DNA of 64,000 nucleotides from Cymodocea nodosa (lineage: Eukaryota; Streptophyta; Magnoliopsida; Alismatales; Cymodoceaceae): the NCBI GenBank assembly GCA_036874045.1, contig JAZBRI010000003.1, positions 18,887,501-18,951,500 of the forward strand. Reading direction: 5' to 3'. Shown piece by piece: positions 23,184-35,314 of this stretch (position 1 is its first letter; each line of letters begins with the position of its first letter). Both the position numbers and the translations under genes were made by a program. The notes under the pieces were generated by a model. That model did not search any database and had not been told where the DNA came from. It worked only from the letters and a program-made list of their open reading frames with translations.

Positions 23184-23822
23184 CTACACATCACATAGCC
23201 TACAAATACCCAAATTTAATCTTATGTTGCAGAATGTATTTTCATCTAGAGGTTTTGTAAATATATCAGCCAATTGATTTTTACTAGACACAAATTCTAA
23301 TTTAATTTTTCCTTTAATTACGTTATCTCTTAGAAAATGATATCTAACCTCTATATGCTTTGCTCTAGAATGTAATACAGGATTTTTGGAAAGATTTATT
23401 GTAGAACTACTATCACAATAAATCTCAATTGTATCATAAGATAATCCAAAATCTTCTAAAGTTTGCCTTATCCACAAAATCTGAGTGCAACACAGTGCAG
23501 CAACAACATATTCAACTTCTATAGTAGAAAGTGCTACATAGTTTTGCTTTTTACTAAACCATGACACCAAATTATTTCCCAATAATTGACATGTGCCACT
23601 AGTACTCTTTCTATTAGATTTAGATCCTGCATAATCAGCATTAGTATATCCTATAAGATCTATTGAACTATCCTTAGAATAATACAGTCCAAAATTTTTA
23701 GTTCCTTGTATATATCTAAATATTCTTTTAACTGCAATTGAGTGTAATTCTTTAGGATTAGATTAAAATCTAGCACAAACACACACAGCAAACATAATAT
23801 TAGGTCTACTAGCAGTCAAATA
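23184..23822 (-). pseudogene. S1-b RNase H and end of RT
   Basis: RNase H with NNLVSWFSKKQN, ALSTIEVEY, ILWIRQTLEDFGLSY, IYCDSSSTINLSKNP and the final QLADIFTKPLDENTF, ending GICRLCDV. It is nearly the same as 2915-3540. It is interrupted at 23822 by the LTR of D1. It is broken. Confidence 0.88.
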
Positions 23823-25120
23823 TGTTAGGACTTTATGGCTTACCAAAGGGGGGGTGAATGGTAATAATTTGTTTCTTAACCTTTTAATGGTAGATTAGTA
23901 TAAAGAAATAGCAAGCACACGATAAAAGAATACACACATAGATTTTAGGTGGTTCACCACTAACGGCTAGTCCACCCCCAAGGGATACTTGGGCTTCACT
24001 AAATTTTCGCAAACTTACAAACACTTACTTTAGGGTTTAAGCAAGAACCAACCATTCACTTGAGCTTCCTAGTTGAAGCTCCAACCAATCCTTTCTCTGA
24101 AGTTGATCCATGTACTTCAGTAAACACTAGCCTATAAATATCAGAGTTGAGTGTGTGATGAGCTTCTGAACTTGAGTCTGTAAATATTGAAGATGATTTG
24201 ATCTCTAAAGCTTTCTTCTGTTGAGCATGGTGTAAGTATGTGTATGAGCAAAAGCCTTTTCCTTTTTTATTTTGTAATTCCGTTGTCTGTATCTTGCATA
24301 TATACTAAACCTGTGTAACGATCATATTTTTCTTCCAACAGATGTATTCTACTATACTTGATTAGACTTTAGTCCCAAATACGGTAAGTTACCATTCAAA
24401 AAGATATTTCAAGATATCCTTCCGATTTTCTTAACCTTCCGGATAGTTAGCTGTGTAACTCTTCGAAGAATGTTTGTAAGTCACCGAAAAATCACTTAAG
24501 TCTTTCTACCATGTAGGATTCCAAATCGTATAATGAGAGTTGTCATTCAATCGGATACTTGCAGTTGTAACTTACCGAACTGTTATTTAACTATCGAATA
24601 GTTAGCTACGGTAACCCTCCGTTTAAGTTTTCGATTGCTTTATTTAATTCAGCACGTGCATAAAGGACTGACTTAAGTTTTGGATGGTTATACCTGTAAC
24701 TCACCGAAACACTTCAAGATTTCGGATAGTTATCTCCAGTAACTTTTCGATTTTCCTTTTAAGCTTCTGTTTGGATTTCTACACGTGGGAAATTCAATGA
24801 CTTAAGCTTCGGATGGTTATTCCTATAACTCTCTGATTCTTCATACATCCATTTTTCTAACTCTCCGAAAAACTTCTAATTGTCCGATTGTATTGCTACT
24901 GTTTATACTGCTTTTTGGATACTTAGACTGTTAACTCACCAAAAATATTTCTCTTTCAGATAGTTAAGCCTAGTAACCTTCCGAAAGCCTTTTTATCACT
25001 TGCAGTACACTTTGAACTATCTGTATCAACTTTTTCTTTCTTGTTGACTATTAAACCTAAGAAATACAATTTAAAACCTCACATTGATTTTTACATTATC
25101 GAAATCTAGAGGTCCTTTCA
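23823..25120 (-). repeat. 3' LTR of D1 (1.3 kb)
   Basis: The minus sense starts TGAAAGGACCTC at 25120 after a polypurine tract and ends TAAAGTCCTAACA at 23823 after a C7 tract. A TATA-like TATATATGC lies near 24298. U3 (about 24390-24985) is packed with TCGGATAGTTA / TAACTCTCCGAA palindromes and CACGTG boxes (24650, 24783). Sister LTRs are 47612-48957 and the partial 36613-37657. Confidence 0.88.
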
Positions 25121-25499
25121 ATCTCCTCCTTTTTGATAATGGCAAAAACCTTACAATGTATTACATGTATTTCTCTCCCTATATATATACAGAAAAGCAC
25201 ATGAGGAATACAAAATAATTAAATTTAGAAACTCCCCCTGTTTTTCTGAAATTAGTCCCCCTGAGTTTCTCCCCCTACTTTACTACATCTTTGCTTACCA
25301 AAATGTGATATTTCTCCCCCTTTTTTGCTGATTGTCAAAAAGAAGTGAGAATTCAGATACTAAGTTGGTGGAGAAATTATAGCTAGGTATCAAAAAATGG
25401 CTAAGTTGCTGCAAAATAGAGATGTTAGTAGAACAAGCTCCTAGTTGTGAGCTTGGAGAGTAGAGATATCAGATTATAAATCGTATAAAGAGCAAATCC
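25121..25499 (-). other. 3' noncoding region and polypurine tracts of D1
   Basis: Minus-strand TATCAAAAAGGAGGAGAT abuts the LTR. Further purine runs occur at about 25237, 25256, 25271 and 25315 (GGGGGAGAAA types). This is the multiple-PPT layout known from Sireviruses. No ORF. Confidence 0.75.
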
Positions 25500-25998
25500 C
25501 TAAATTTTGTCTAATATAATTTAATGCAGCTTTAGATAATAGTTTGGTGAAGATATCTGCAAGTTGTTCTTTAGTAGAGACATATTCTAAGGAAATATGA
25601 CCTTTTTCAACATGGTCTCTTAGAAAGTGGTACCTAATCTTGATATATTTTACTCTAGAGTGTAGAACTGTATTTTGGAGAGATTAATGGCACTACTGTT
25701 GTCACAGTAAATAATGGTATTTTAAAAATTTAGCTTATAATCTACTAGAGTTTGTTGCATCCATAAAATCTGTGCACAACATAGGCCTACTGCCATATAT
25801 TCAGCTTCAGTGGTGGATAGAGCTATAGAGTTTTGTTTCTTACTGAACCAAGAAACAAGTGAATGACTAAGCAACTGACATGTCCCATTGGTGCTTTTTC
25901 GATCTGATTTGCATCTTGCATAATCTGCATCACTGTATCCTACTAATATCAAATGATTCTATGAAGGATAAAATAAGCCAAAATCTTTGGTACCCTGT
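25500..25998 (-). pseudogene. D1 RNase H fragment
   Basis: Shows VGYSDADYARCKSDRKSTNG, LVSWFSKKQNSIALSTTEAEY, GLCCAQILWMQQTL and the closing EYVSTKEQLADIF-type block. It is interrupted at 25998 by the solo LTR E-b. It is broken. Confidence 0.85.
25994..25998. repeat. Target site duplication of E-b, left copy (CCTGT)
   Basis: CCTGT stands directly before TGTTTGG and again directly after CTAAACA (28158-28162). This five-base duplication is the signature of an LTR element insertion. Confidence 0.85.
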
Positions 25999-28157
25999 TG
26001 TTTGGTTACCTAGCACGACACCAGAAAACTTGTTTGGATCTTCAACAATGCACCAAAAAAACTTTGATTTGTTAACTTATGTTTTTACTTAGTTAATTTT
26101 ATCTTTATGCCTATTCCTTTTTTAGAAGTAAACAAACAACCTTTCACACAAATTAGATATTAATTTAAATTTGTATTTTAACTGCAAGTGCACAGTGTCT
26201 ATTGTATTAGTGTGTAAGTACAGGTCGAACCCATAGGGAATTGCTTAAGAATTGAGAACTGTTCCATTTTTAACAATCAAATTTATATATTCAATAAGCT
26301 CTCCGTTGAGTTACAGTTAACTCAACAGACAAAGTTCATTGAATTATGGCTAACTCAACGGACTAACCTCATAGACTTAAGTTAACTCCATGAGCCTGCA
26401 TTTCCTATTTAATACTACTATTTACAAAGGAATTCGGCCAACCATTGGGCGGTTCCATAGATTGTAAATAACATCAATTAAGCTCTTTAATGTTAGTAAA
26501 CACTGGATTTATCATTAGGCAATACTAACATTCAGATAATTCAAACAATAACCATTAAAAATTTTAAGTCTTTTGAACAAACCAATTTCAGTAAACTGTA
26601 AAACTAAAACAAACATAAAATAATAACAACACTGACAAAGATAACATTAATCACGATACAACACAAACAATACAACACTCAAATACAAAATATAAACATA
26701 GATAAGTTGTTTTTAGTATTTTTGTTTTGATATGAGCATGGAAATGGGCAAAAGGTGAAATGTAAAGTAATCTCAGTCAACAGTAAATACTTCCATCACT
26801 ACATGCGACGTGATTACACCATTGAAAATTAAACCACTTACAATTCTGTCTCCTCTCCCTAGAGAATCGCGAGTTCAGAATTGCAAGATGATCTCCTCTT
26901 CAGCATATAGGCATCAACCCGAAACCAAGGCTAGAAGTTTTACGATCTCCTAAAATATGACTCGGCGCTTGGTGAAAATGTCTTCCCTTCCCACGACGCG
27001 ATCACTCCTCATAGTGGTTGTCAAGCACTGTGTTTGGCTCAGAATCGACTCGACATCCGGAAAGTATCCTTACAGACCTTCGATGGTTGGTGATTATGGT
27101 GGTGGTGATAATAGTTGGTGTGGTACTTCAGAGAATTGCCGATGCTGATCCTCCTCTGCACACACTAGCCATACCCATCGATCACACACACTTTACTTCT
27201 TTTTCTTCTTTTCTTTTATATTTCTTCAATGGTAACTGCTTCTACTTGAATGGTCGGTTGGATTTCCTTCATTCATATCAACGATGATGATTTCTTCTCC
27301 CTTCGACGAGTGAATTCCTGCGTGATACATGCGATCGTGGTTTTTCCTTCCAACTGTCCTATTTCTACAACCGCCATAGTGGCATATTAGAAAATAAATA
27401 GTCTGTGGAGTTACAGATAACTCAACAGACTTGCTTCGTTGATTTAACTATAAAACACGTGCATAAATTTAACTATCCGATGCTTAGATGCATTTCGGAT
27501 AGTTATAGATAACTCACCGATATATAACTTAAGTCAATCTTCCAGATTATGACACATGTCATCAGTAGTTTTATAATAAAGAAATATTTCAGAGTTACAA
27601 GTCTAACTATCCGATGCCTAGATGCATTTCGAATAGTTAGAGATAACTGACCGAAAATCCACTTAAGTCATTCTTCTAGAACATGACACGTGTCCACAGC
27701 TACTTTATAAATAAAAGGAGATTTCGGAGAGTTACACATATAACTATCCGATGCCTAGCTGCAATTTCGGATAGTTAAAGATAACTCACTGAAAGTTCAC
27801 TTAAGTCATACATTATGGTTTCGACACATGTACTTCAGGAAATAATAAAATATTTTTTTAAAACATAACTGTTCAGTAATTTAAACATAACTATCTGGTA
27901 CATGTTCGGTATGTTAAACATAATTATCCGAAATAACAGAGAATTCGGATATTTAAGAATTTCACAGCCTGCAACTCACCGATAGTTTAGAAATGTACTA
28001 AATTAACATTAATTCCACGAAATTAAGCAGATTCTTTAATTAAAGCTTATAACAATGCAATTATAACATAATGGCTTAATTCTCATATGATAAGTTAAAT
28101 ATTATGCAATTAACCATCATTTAACCGTTAATATTATGCACTTTTTCATTCTAAACA
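25999..28157 (-). mobile_element. Solo LTR E-b (2.16 kb)
   Basis: A complete LTR bounded by TG...CA (TGTTTGG / CTAAACA) and flanked by the duplicated CCTGT. There is no internal region, so it is a solo LTR left by recombination between two LTRs. The sense is minus: U3 with TCGGATAGTTA palindromes and ACGTG boxes lies at 27410-27990, the TATA box TATAAAAG at 27213-27220, and the downstream part holds CGTTGAGTTA motifs (26305-26400) and the tail CCTATGGGTTCGACC. The family has four more partial copies in the window. Class is uncertain, possibly gypsy of the Athila/Tat group. Confidence 0.88.
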
Positions 28158-28162
28158 CCTGT
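28158..28162. repeat. Target site duplication of E-b, right copy (CCTGT)
   Basis: Second copy of CCTGT, directly after CTAAACA. The D1 reading resumes here with the RNase H/RT linker, which supports a simple insertion. Confidence 0.85.
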
Positions 28163-29300
28163 AGATATTTAAATATACGTTTAACTGCTTTTAAGTGTGA
28201 TACTTTTGGAGAGGCTTGATATCTTGCACAAGCACAAACACTAAACATTATATCTGGTCTACTAGCTGTTAGATACAGAAGTGATCCAATCATGCCTCTG
28301 TATTTCTTTTGATCTACTGAAATGCCAGAGATGTCCTTATCAAGTTTTTCATTTGAGTTCATGGGAGTACCTGTTGCTTTGGATTTATCCATACTAAATT
28401 TTAAGAGAATCTCTTTGCAAAAATTTTCTTGATTCAGGAAAATGCCATGCTGAAGTTAATGAATTTGTAATCCTAGAAAGAATTTTAATTCTCCCATAAG
28501 ACTCATCTCAAATTCATTCTTCATTAAGATTTGAAAATCATGACATAGTTTCTCATGTGTGGCACCAAAAATGATACCATCCACGTAGATCTGAATAATC
28601 AGCATATGAGAACTTTCTGATTTGATAAATAAAGTGTTGTCTGCAGTTCCTATGTTAAACTGATTCTCAAGAAGGAAACTCTTCACTTTATCATACCATG
28701 CACGTGGTGCTTGCTTCAAACCATAGAGAGCTATATTCAGTTTGTATACATGGTTTGGTCTTTCTTCATCTTCAAAACCTGGTGGTTGTTCTACATATAA
28801 TTCTTCTTGCAAAATGCCATTAAGAAATGCACTTTTAACATCCATCTGATAAAGCTTGATTTTCATACTGCTTGCAAAGCCAAGCAACATTCTAATTGTT
28901 TCAAGTCTTGCAATAGGTGCAAAGGTTTCTTCATAGTCGATTCCTTCCTGTTGGTTATATCCCTAAGTAAGAAGTCTAGCTTTATTTCTGATGATACTGC
29001 CATTATTATCAAGTTTGTTCTTAAACACCCATCTAGTTCCAATAATTGATTTTTCGATGGGCCTTTCAATTAAATTCCAAACTTCATTTTTCTTGAATTG
29101 ATTTAGTTCCTCTTGCATGGCCATGATCCAGTATTCATCATTGCAAGCATCTTCAACTATTGAAGGTTCAAGTTCAAACACAAAAGCACAATAATTACAA
29201 ATATTTTGAATTTTCTTCTTGTTTGAACACCTTGATTTATATTCCCAATAATTTGTCCAATGGGATGCCCAAACTTTGTCTTCCATGCTTTTTCTGTCAT
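28163..29300 (-). pseudogene. D1 reverse transcriptase region
   Basis: Copia RT blocks: NEVWNLIERP, IGTRWVFKNK, YQMDVKSAFLNGIL, EQPPGFEDEERP, YKLNIALYGLKQAPRAWYD, TLFIKSE and GELKFFLGLQI. Then the linker to RNase H, MIGSLLYLTASRPD and CARYQASP. It belongs to the same family as D2 (46116-47269). It is broken, with a few breaks. Confidence 0.88.
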
Positions 29301-29329
29301 AGTAGGTTTAGGCAGTGTTGAACTATCCC

Positions 29330-30540
29330 TTTTTTAAGGAATTTTCTGATTTATTAATTCACTTTCACTTTCACTGTCTATTTTTAGCCTCTTCAATTTT
29401 CCTACCATGTCTTCATCAAAGAATACATTCATTGACTCTTCTACTCTTCTTTCATGTTCAAAATAGACCCTGTAAGCCTTGCTTCTCAAAGAGTATCCAA
29501 CAAGTAGAGCAGGATCAGACTTTGCATCAAATTTGTCCTTTTGATCCTTAGTATTAAGCACAAAACATCTTGATCTAAAGACTTTGAAATATCCAACATT
29601 TGGTATTTTACCATACCATAGTTCAAAAGGTGTCTTATGTAGGATAAGTCTAAGATGAGTTCTGTTTATAGAGTAACATGCAGTACTTACAGCTTCAGCC
29701 CATAAAGACTTTGGTAGATCAGATGCATTAAGAATTGTCCTTGCCATTTCTTGTACCGATCTATTTTTTCTTTCTACAACTCCATTCTGAGTAGGAGTTC
29801 TTGGACATGAGAATTCATGCAGTATGCCAAAAGAATTGCATAATTCTTCAAATTCAGAATTTTCAAATTCACCTCCATGATCACTTCTGATCTTCTTCAC
29901 AATTGATTCTTTTTCATTTTGAATTCTAATATAGAGATGTTTGAATTCATCGTAGGCTTCATTCTTGTGTATTAAGAAAATAACCCAAGTGAATCTTGTA
30001 TAATCATCAACTACCACTAAGGTATATTTTCTTCCTCCTAAACTGGCTGTCTGTGTAGGACCAAACAGGTCCATATGCAATAGATCTAATGGTTGATGTG
30101 TGGCAATGTCTTCAATACTCTTGTGTGCTGATTTCTTTTGTTTTCTAATTGTACAGTCACTACATAATTTATCTCTCTTGAATTTGAGCTTAGGCACACC
30201 TCTAACAAGATCATGTTTGGTTAATTTTCTTATAACACTCATGTTTGCATGATTTAATCTTTTATGCCATAACCATTCATCTTCATTAGAAGCAACTAAA
30301 CATGCATCACTAGATATATTATCACATGGAAATTCCAAAGCATAAATTGAATTATTTCTATATCCAATAAATTTGATTTCATGTGTATCCTATTGTAATA
30401 TAAAACAGTTTTCTACAGTAAAGAGTATACTGTAACCTTTGTCACATAATTGACCTACACGTAGAAGATTCTGTTTTAAACCATTTACATGTAAGACATT
30501 TTCTATTTTTCCATTTTTAGATGCAACATTTCCCAATAAT
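29330..30540 (-). pseudogene. D1 integrase region
   Basis: Shows LWHKRLNHANMSVI (zinc region), CSDCTIRKQKKSAHKS, LLHMDLFGPTQTASLGGRKY, VVVDDYTRFTWVIFL, KIRSDHGGEFEN, CPRTPTQNGVVERKNRS and LLVGYSLRSKAYRVY. This is the longest well-kept integrase of the window. Upstream at about 30540 the element stops and S1-c begins. It is broken, with few breaks in this part. Confidence 0.9.
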
Positions 30541-30547
30541 TCCCAAT

Positions 30548-32174
30548 ATATGCTTTGCTCTAGAATGTAATACAGGATTTTTGGAAAGATTTATTGCAGA
30601 ATTACTATCACAATAAATCTCAGTTGAATCATAAGATAATCCAAAATCTTCTAAAGTTTGCCTTATCCACAGAATCTGAGTGCAACACAATGCAGCAACA
30701 ACATATTCAGCTTCTATAGTAGAAAGTGCTACACAGTTTTGCTTTTTACTAAACCATGACACCAAATTATTTCCCAATAATTGACATGTGCCACAGGTAC
30801 TCTTTCTATCAGATTTAGATCCTGCATAATCAGCATCAGTATATCCTATAAGATCTATTGAACTATCCTTAGAATAATACAGTCTGAAATGTTTAGTTCC
30901 TTGTATATATCTAAATATTTTTTAACTGCAATTGAGTGTGATTCTTTAGGATTAGATTGAAATCTAGCACAAACACACACAGCAAACATAATATCAGGTC
31001 TACTAGCAGTCAAATAAAGTAAAGAACCAATCATACTTCTGTATTTTCTTTGATCTATTGATTTTCCTATGTCATCAATATCTAACTTTAAAGAAGTACT
31101 CATAGGAGTTCCTCAAATCCTTGTATCATTAAAATTAAATTTCTTAAGCATTTCATATGCATATTTTTCCTGATTTAAAAATATACCTTTATCCATTTAT
31201 TTAATTTGAAGTCCTAGAAAATATGAAAGTTCTCCTATCATACTCATTTCAAACTGATTAGTCATCTCTTCAGAGAATATTTTTATCAGCTTATCAAAGG
31301 TTGCTCCAAAGATTATGTCATCCATGTATATTTGAACAACAATCTGATCTTTACCATCTCTCCTGATAAATAGAGTATGATCCACTTTTCCCATGATATA
31401 GCCTTTTTCTATTAAAAAAGTAGATAATCTTTCATACCATGATCTAGGTGCCTGCTTCAAACCTTATAAGGCTTTCTTCAATTTATACACAAAGTCAGGA
31501 TTTTTAATATCTTCAAATCCAGGTGATTGTTTTACATAGACTTCTTCATTAATTAAACCATTTAGAAATGCACTCTTTACATCCATTTGAAATAATTTAA
31601 AATCCATATAACAAGCATAGGCTAATAATATTCTAATACTTTCTAACCTAGCCACAAGAGCAAATGTTTCATCATAATCTAGTCCTTCTTCCTATGTATA
31701 CCCTTGTGCAACTAATCTAGCTTTGTTCCTTATAACTTGACCAGTTTCCTTAGTTTTGTTTCTAAAGATCCACTTTGTACCTATTATGGACTGATTTTTT
31801 GGTGGAGAGACTAATTCCCAAACATCATTTCTAATGAATTGATTTAGTTCTTCTTGCATTGCCACTATCCAATTTTCATCAGATAATGCTTCTTCTATAT
31901 TCTTTGGTTCCACCATAGAAACAAACATACACATACTATTTAAATTTACTGAAGCTCTAGTTTTAACACCCTCATTAATATTACCAATGACTTGAGTAAT
32001 GGGATGTGATGAAGAATAACGCCAATTTCTCTGATTTTCCTCAATATTCTCATCAACATCTAAAGGTTCATCATTTTCATCATTAGTTTGATCATTTAAG
32101 TTCATATTTTTGATTTTCTCAGATAAATCTTCAATCTCTCTATTGATCTCTAACTCTTTTGGGAGATTGATCAT
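30548..32174 (-). pseudogene. S1-c RT and RNase H
   Basis: Shows the same blocks as 2915-4470: IGTKWIFRNK, FQMDVKSAFLNG, APRSWYERLSTFLIEKGY, QIYMDDIIFGATFD, MIGSLLYLTASRPDIMFAV, VSWFSKKQNCVALST and IYCDSNSAINLSKNP. It has very high resemblance to S1-a and S1-b. It is broken, with several breaks. Confidence 0.88.
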
Positions 32175-32880
32175 ATCATCATTATCAGCTTTAGATTAAG
32201 ATTCTCTAAAAGAATTTTCATTGAAGCTTACATGGAGGGTTTCTTCAATAGTCGTAGAAGTGTTGTTATATACTCTATAGGCTTTACTTCTAGTAGAGTA
32301 ACCTACAAAAATTCCTTCATACACTTTGGCTTGAAATTTATCTCTTCTATCCTTAGTATTAAGAATAAAACACTTGCAACCAAATGGTTTCATATAGGAA
32401 ATTTTTGGAACCCTATTAAACATAATTTCATAAGAAGTTTTATTAACACGAGGTCTTAAGTGACTTCTGTTAATAACATAACAAGCTGTATTCACTACTT
32501 CAGCCCAAAGATTTTGAGGTAACTTATGTTCATTCAACATAGTTCTGGCCATTTCCTGAAGTGATCTATTCTTTCTCTCAACAACACCATTTTGAGACGG
32601 TGATCTTGGAAAAGAAAAACTATGATCAATGCCATGATCTATACATATAGTACATTAAATCCTAGGTTTTCTACATATAGTACATTCGAAATAACACAAG
32701 TCGAAGTTATTTGAACATTACCCATACCTATGATTTTATCATTGCTTTTGTTTCCAAATGTTACACTCCCTTTCATGGTATTTGTAAAATTTTGTAGTAG
32801 ACTTTTCTATTCGATCATGTGGCTTGACGCTCCACTATCAAAGATCCATTTTGATGTTCTTTCCTCCTGCAAAACAAATT
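32175..32880 (-). pseudogene. S1-c integrase/protease remnant
   Basis: Includes MARTMLNEHKLPQNLWAEVV, INRSHLRPRVNKTSYEIMFN and IFVGYSTRSKAYRVY from the C-terminal part of integrase, and the protease-side block ending near 32870. It is shorter than the S1-a counterpart. It is broken. Confidence 0.8.
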
Positions 32881-35114
32881 AAGAAAAACTTTTTCTTGGT
32901 ACCCAATGTTGTTAGGACCAAGTTCATTAAACGCATATTTCTTCTTTTCGTTTAAAAATAGTTTAACATTATCATTTACATTCTTATTAGTTGTAAGTAC
33001 TATAGACTTATTTTTAACATCATACTTACTTATAGCATTATTGCTCTTATAATCTTTTTTTTTGTTTTCAGGTGTAGTATAATCAAGACCAAACCGATTT
33101 TTATAAATATTAATTTATTTTTGTCATGCTCATACATTTCAGTAAGTTCATACCATGATTTTGTACTATTATTTGAATTTTTAGTACATACAAAATCTTT
33201 TTCTACACATAAATTTTCAAATAAAGAACATGTAGGATGAGTAATTGGTCTAACACTAGTGTTTTGAATTACATGCTCAGGTTTTTGAATTTCCAATTTA
33301 CTACAATTGTCTGAAATTTTAGAAACATTAGTAATTGAATTTCTAGAATAAGAAACAAGATTTTTAGAAACATTTATAATCATGTTAGAAGTACATTTTG
33401 ACAAATCACATTGATTTATATTATTACTACACGATTCATCCTTTGGAGTACCTACTTATACATATTTATTACCTTGTTTCATGATAAAAGGAATTTTAGT
33501 CTTAGATTTACTTGAACTACAACTAATAAATCCTTTATTGGCTTGAGATTCAAGATATTCAGGATAATCAAATCCTAAGCGAAATTTATATGACACCGCA
33601 AGGGTACTAGTTAGTTTGTCTAACTTAGTTTGACTTAAATTCTATTTCTCAATAGTAATATTTAAATCTAGCTCTCTCAGTTTTAATTTATCTATCTCTA
33701 ATTCAAGTTCATTTATATTGTTTCTCAACATTTCATTTCCAAATTCTATCTTTAATTTTTCAGCATTTGTATTCTGTATTTGTTCATGCAAGACACATTC
33801 ATTAAATCTAAATTTATGCAAATCTCTAGCATGATTTTCATTATCACATTTAAACTTTTCTAAAGTAGTAGACAAGAAACAATTTTCTTCTTCCACAATG
33901 GATAAAGAGTTTCTAATATTCTTATTTTCTAGTTTACAAACTTTAAGTTTTTGTAATAATGCATGATAAGCACATAATAATTCATCAAAGTTGGAATCTG
34001 AATAACTTTCAAGATCAGATATTACCTTAGACTCATATGCCATAAAGCACACATGAGCAACATCTTCTAACTCTTGTTCTCCTTCTGAATGTGAAGATTT
34101 TGATGATAATTCCTCAGATTCAAACTCTTCAGACGTGTCATCCCAAGTGACCTTCAAAGCCTTTTTCTTGTAAAACTTTTTCTGAGTTTTCTAAGTCGTC
34201 TTCTTCTGATTTGTCCTACTTTGCTTTTCATTTTTCCTTATAGGACAATCTAGAGAAAGATGTCCAAGTTTCTTGCAGTTATAACATACATACTTTCTAG
34301 ATGAAGAATTCTTGTCATTTAGTGATTTTGACGTTGAGGGTTTATCATTCTTGTTCCTTTGCTGTTTCTTAGCTTTCCATGCTTTTTTGAATTTCCTAGT
34401 TAGCAAAATGAAATCCTCGTCAGAATCAGTAGATATATCATAATCTGAATTAATTTCAAAAGCTATTTCTTTCTTCATTTTTAATTTGTTGTGACTCAGT
34501 GATTCATTTAATTGAACTTCATAAGCTATTAAGTTTCCTATAAGTTCATTCATGGTATAAACATTTAAATCTCATGATTCCTCAATTGATGTTACTTTCT
34601 AAGACCATTTAGAACTTAGGGATCTGAGAATTTTCCTCACCAAATCCTTCTGTTCAAAATTCTTTCCTAAGCATTTTAAAGAGTTTATGATATCAAGAAA
34701 TCTAGAAAACATCTTAGAAATACTTTCGTCTTCATGCATCTTAAAGAGTTCATATTTATGAATTAACATGTTTATCTTAGTCTCTTTAACCTGAGAAGTA
34801 CCTTCATATGAAACTTCTAATGCTTGCCACACCTCATAAGCAGATTTATATGCCAACACTTTACTGAACTATTCATAACTCAAGGCACAAAATAAAATAT
34901 TTAAGCCCTTAGCATTCAGAGTTTCATTTTCTTTTTCAGTAATTGTCCGAGTATTATATGGTTTAGAAATTATGAACCACAACTTATTATCTATACTTTG
35001 AAGAAAAACTGTCATCCTATATTTCCAATATTCAAAGTGTATTTCATCAAATAAAGGAGGACGATTAAGATTTTGGCCTTCATACAAAGAAAAATTACCA
35101 TTTCCAGTAGCCAT
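32881..35114 (-). pseudogene. S1-c gag
   Basis: The start Met at 35114 gives MATGNGNFSLYEGQNLNRPP as in S1-a. It keeps the Gag core, the LIGNL block, a CCHC knuckle (CYNCKKLGHLSLDC), LKVTWDDTSEEFESE and the Leu/Glu/Lys-rich coiled-coil extension. It is broken, with several breaks. Confidence 0.87.
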
Positions 35115-35300
35115 CTTACCTTAGATTTTTCAACCTATTTGATTTTAAATAGTCTAAAAACTTTAAAACAACTTGAGCCTTAAATCAAGAAAGTTAAACG
35201 TATGCTCAGATATTAATGTCTGTTTAAAAATAAGGAAGGTAGAATAAGCAATGATATTAAATAAGTTGGTATCGATTTTATATCAAAGATTATTAACAAA

Positions 35301-35312
35301 GCTCTGATACCA
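35301..35312 (-). other. Primer binding site of S1-c
   Basis: Minus-strand TGGTATCAGAGC is the canonical copia site for initiator Met tRNA, two bases from the LTR end. Confidence 0.9.
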
Positions 35313-35314
35313 CT

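Larger units (their letters stand above)
17192..23822 (-). mobile_element. Sirevirus S1-b, 3' half
   Basis: This second S1 copy is read right to left: part of RNase H, spacer, accessory ORF, polypurine tract and 3' LTR. It is inserted in fragment G on the left. On the right it is interrupted by the LTR of D1 at 23822/23823, and the remainder of this copy cannot be placed with certainty. It has the best preserved accessory ORF of the window. Confidence 0.85.
23823..30540 (-). mobile_element. Sirevirus D1 with nested solo LTR
   Basis: Read right to left: protease-integrase, RT, RNase H, short 3' noncoding region with polypurine tract, and 3' LTR. It is inserted in S1-b. The solo LTR E-b sits inside its RNase H region. 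Its gag and 5' LTR are not present: at about 30540 the sequence passes directly into S1-c. Unlike S1 and L, it has no accessory ORF between pol and LTR (only about 400 bases). It is broken, with about six breaks apart from the insert. Confidence 0.85.

Noticed and set aside
26957-27287. Recurring 60-90-residue plus-strand ORFs (MASLPATRSLLTVVVKHY type), also at 43088-43394, 45067-45337 and 56000-56396
   Set aside because: They lie antisense within the transcribed part of the E LTR, in a GGT/GAT-rich tract of variable length. Two frames are open at once and nothing recalls a protein family. Their recurrence is explained by the LTR repeat.
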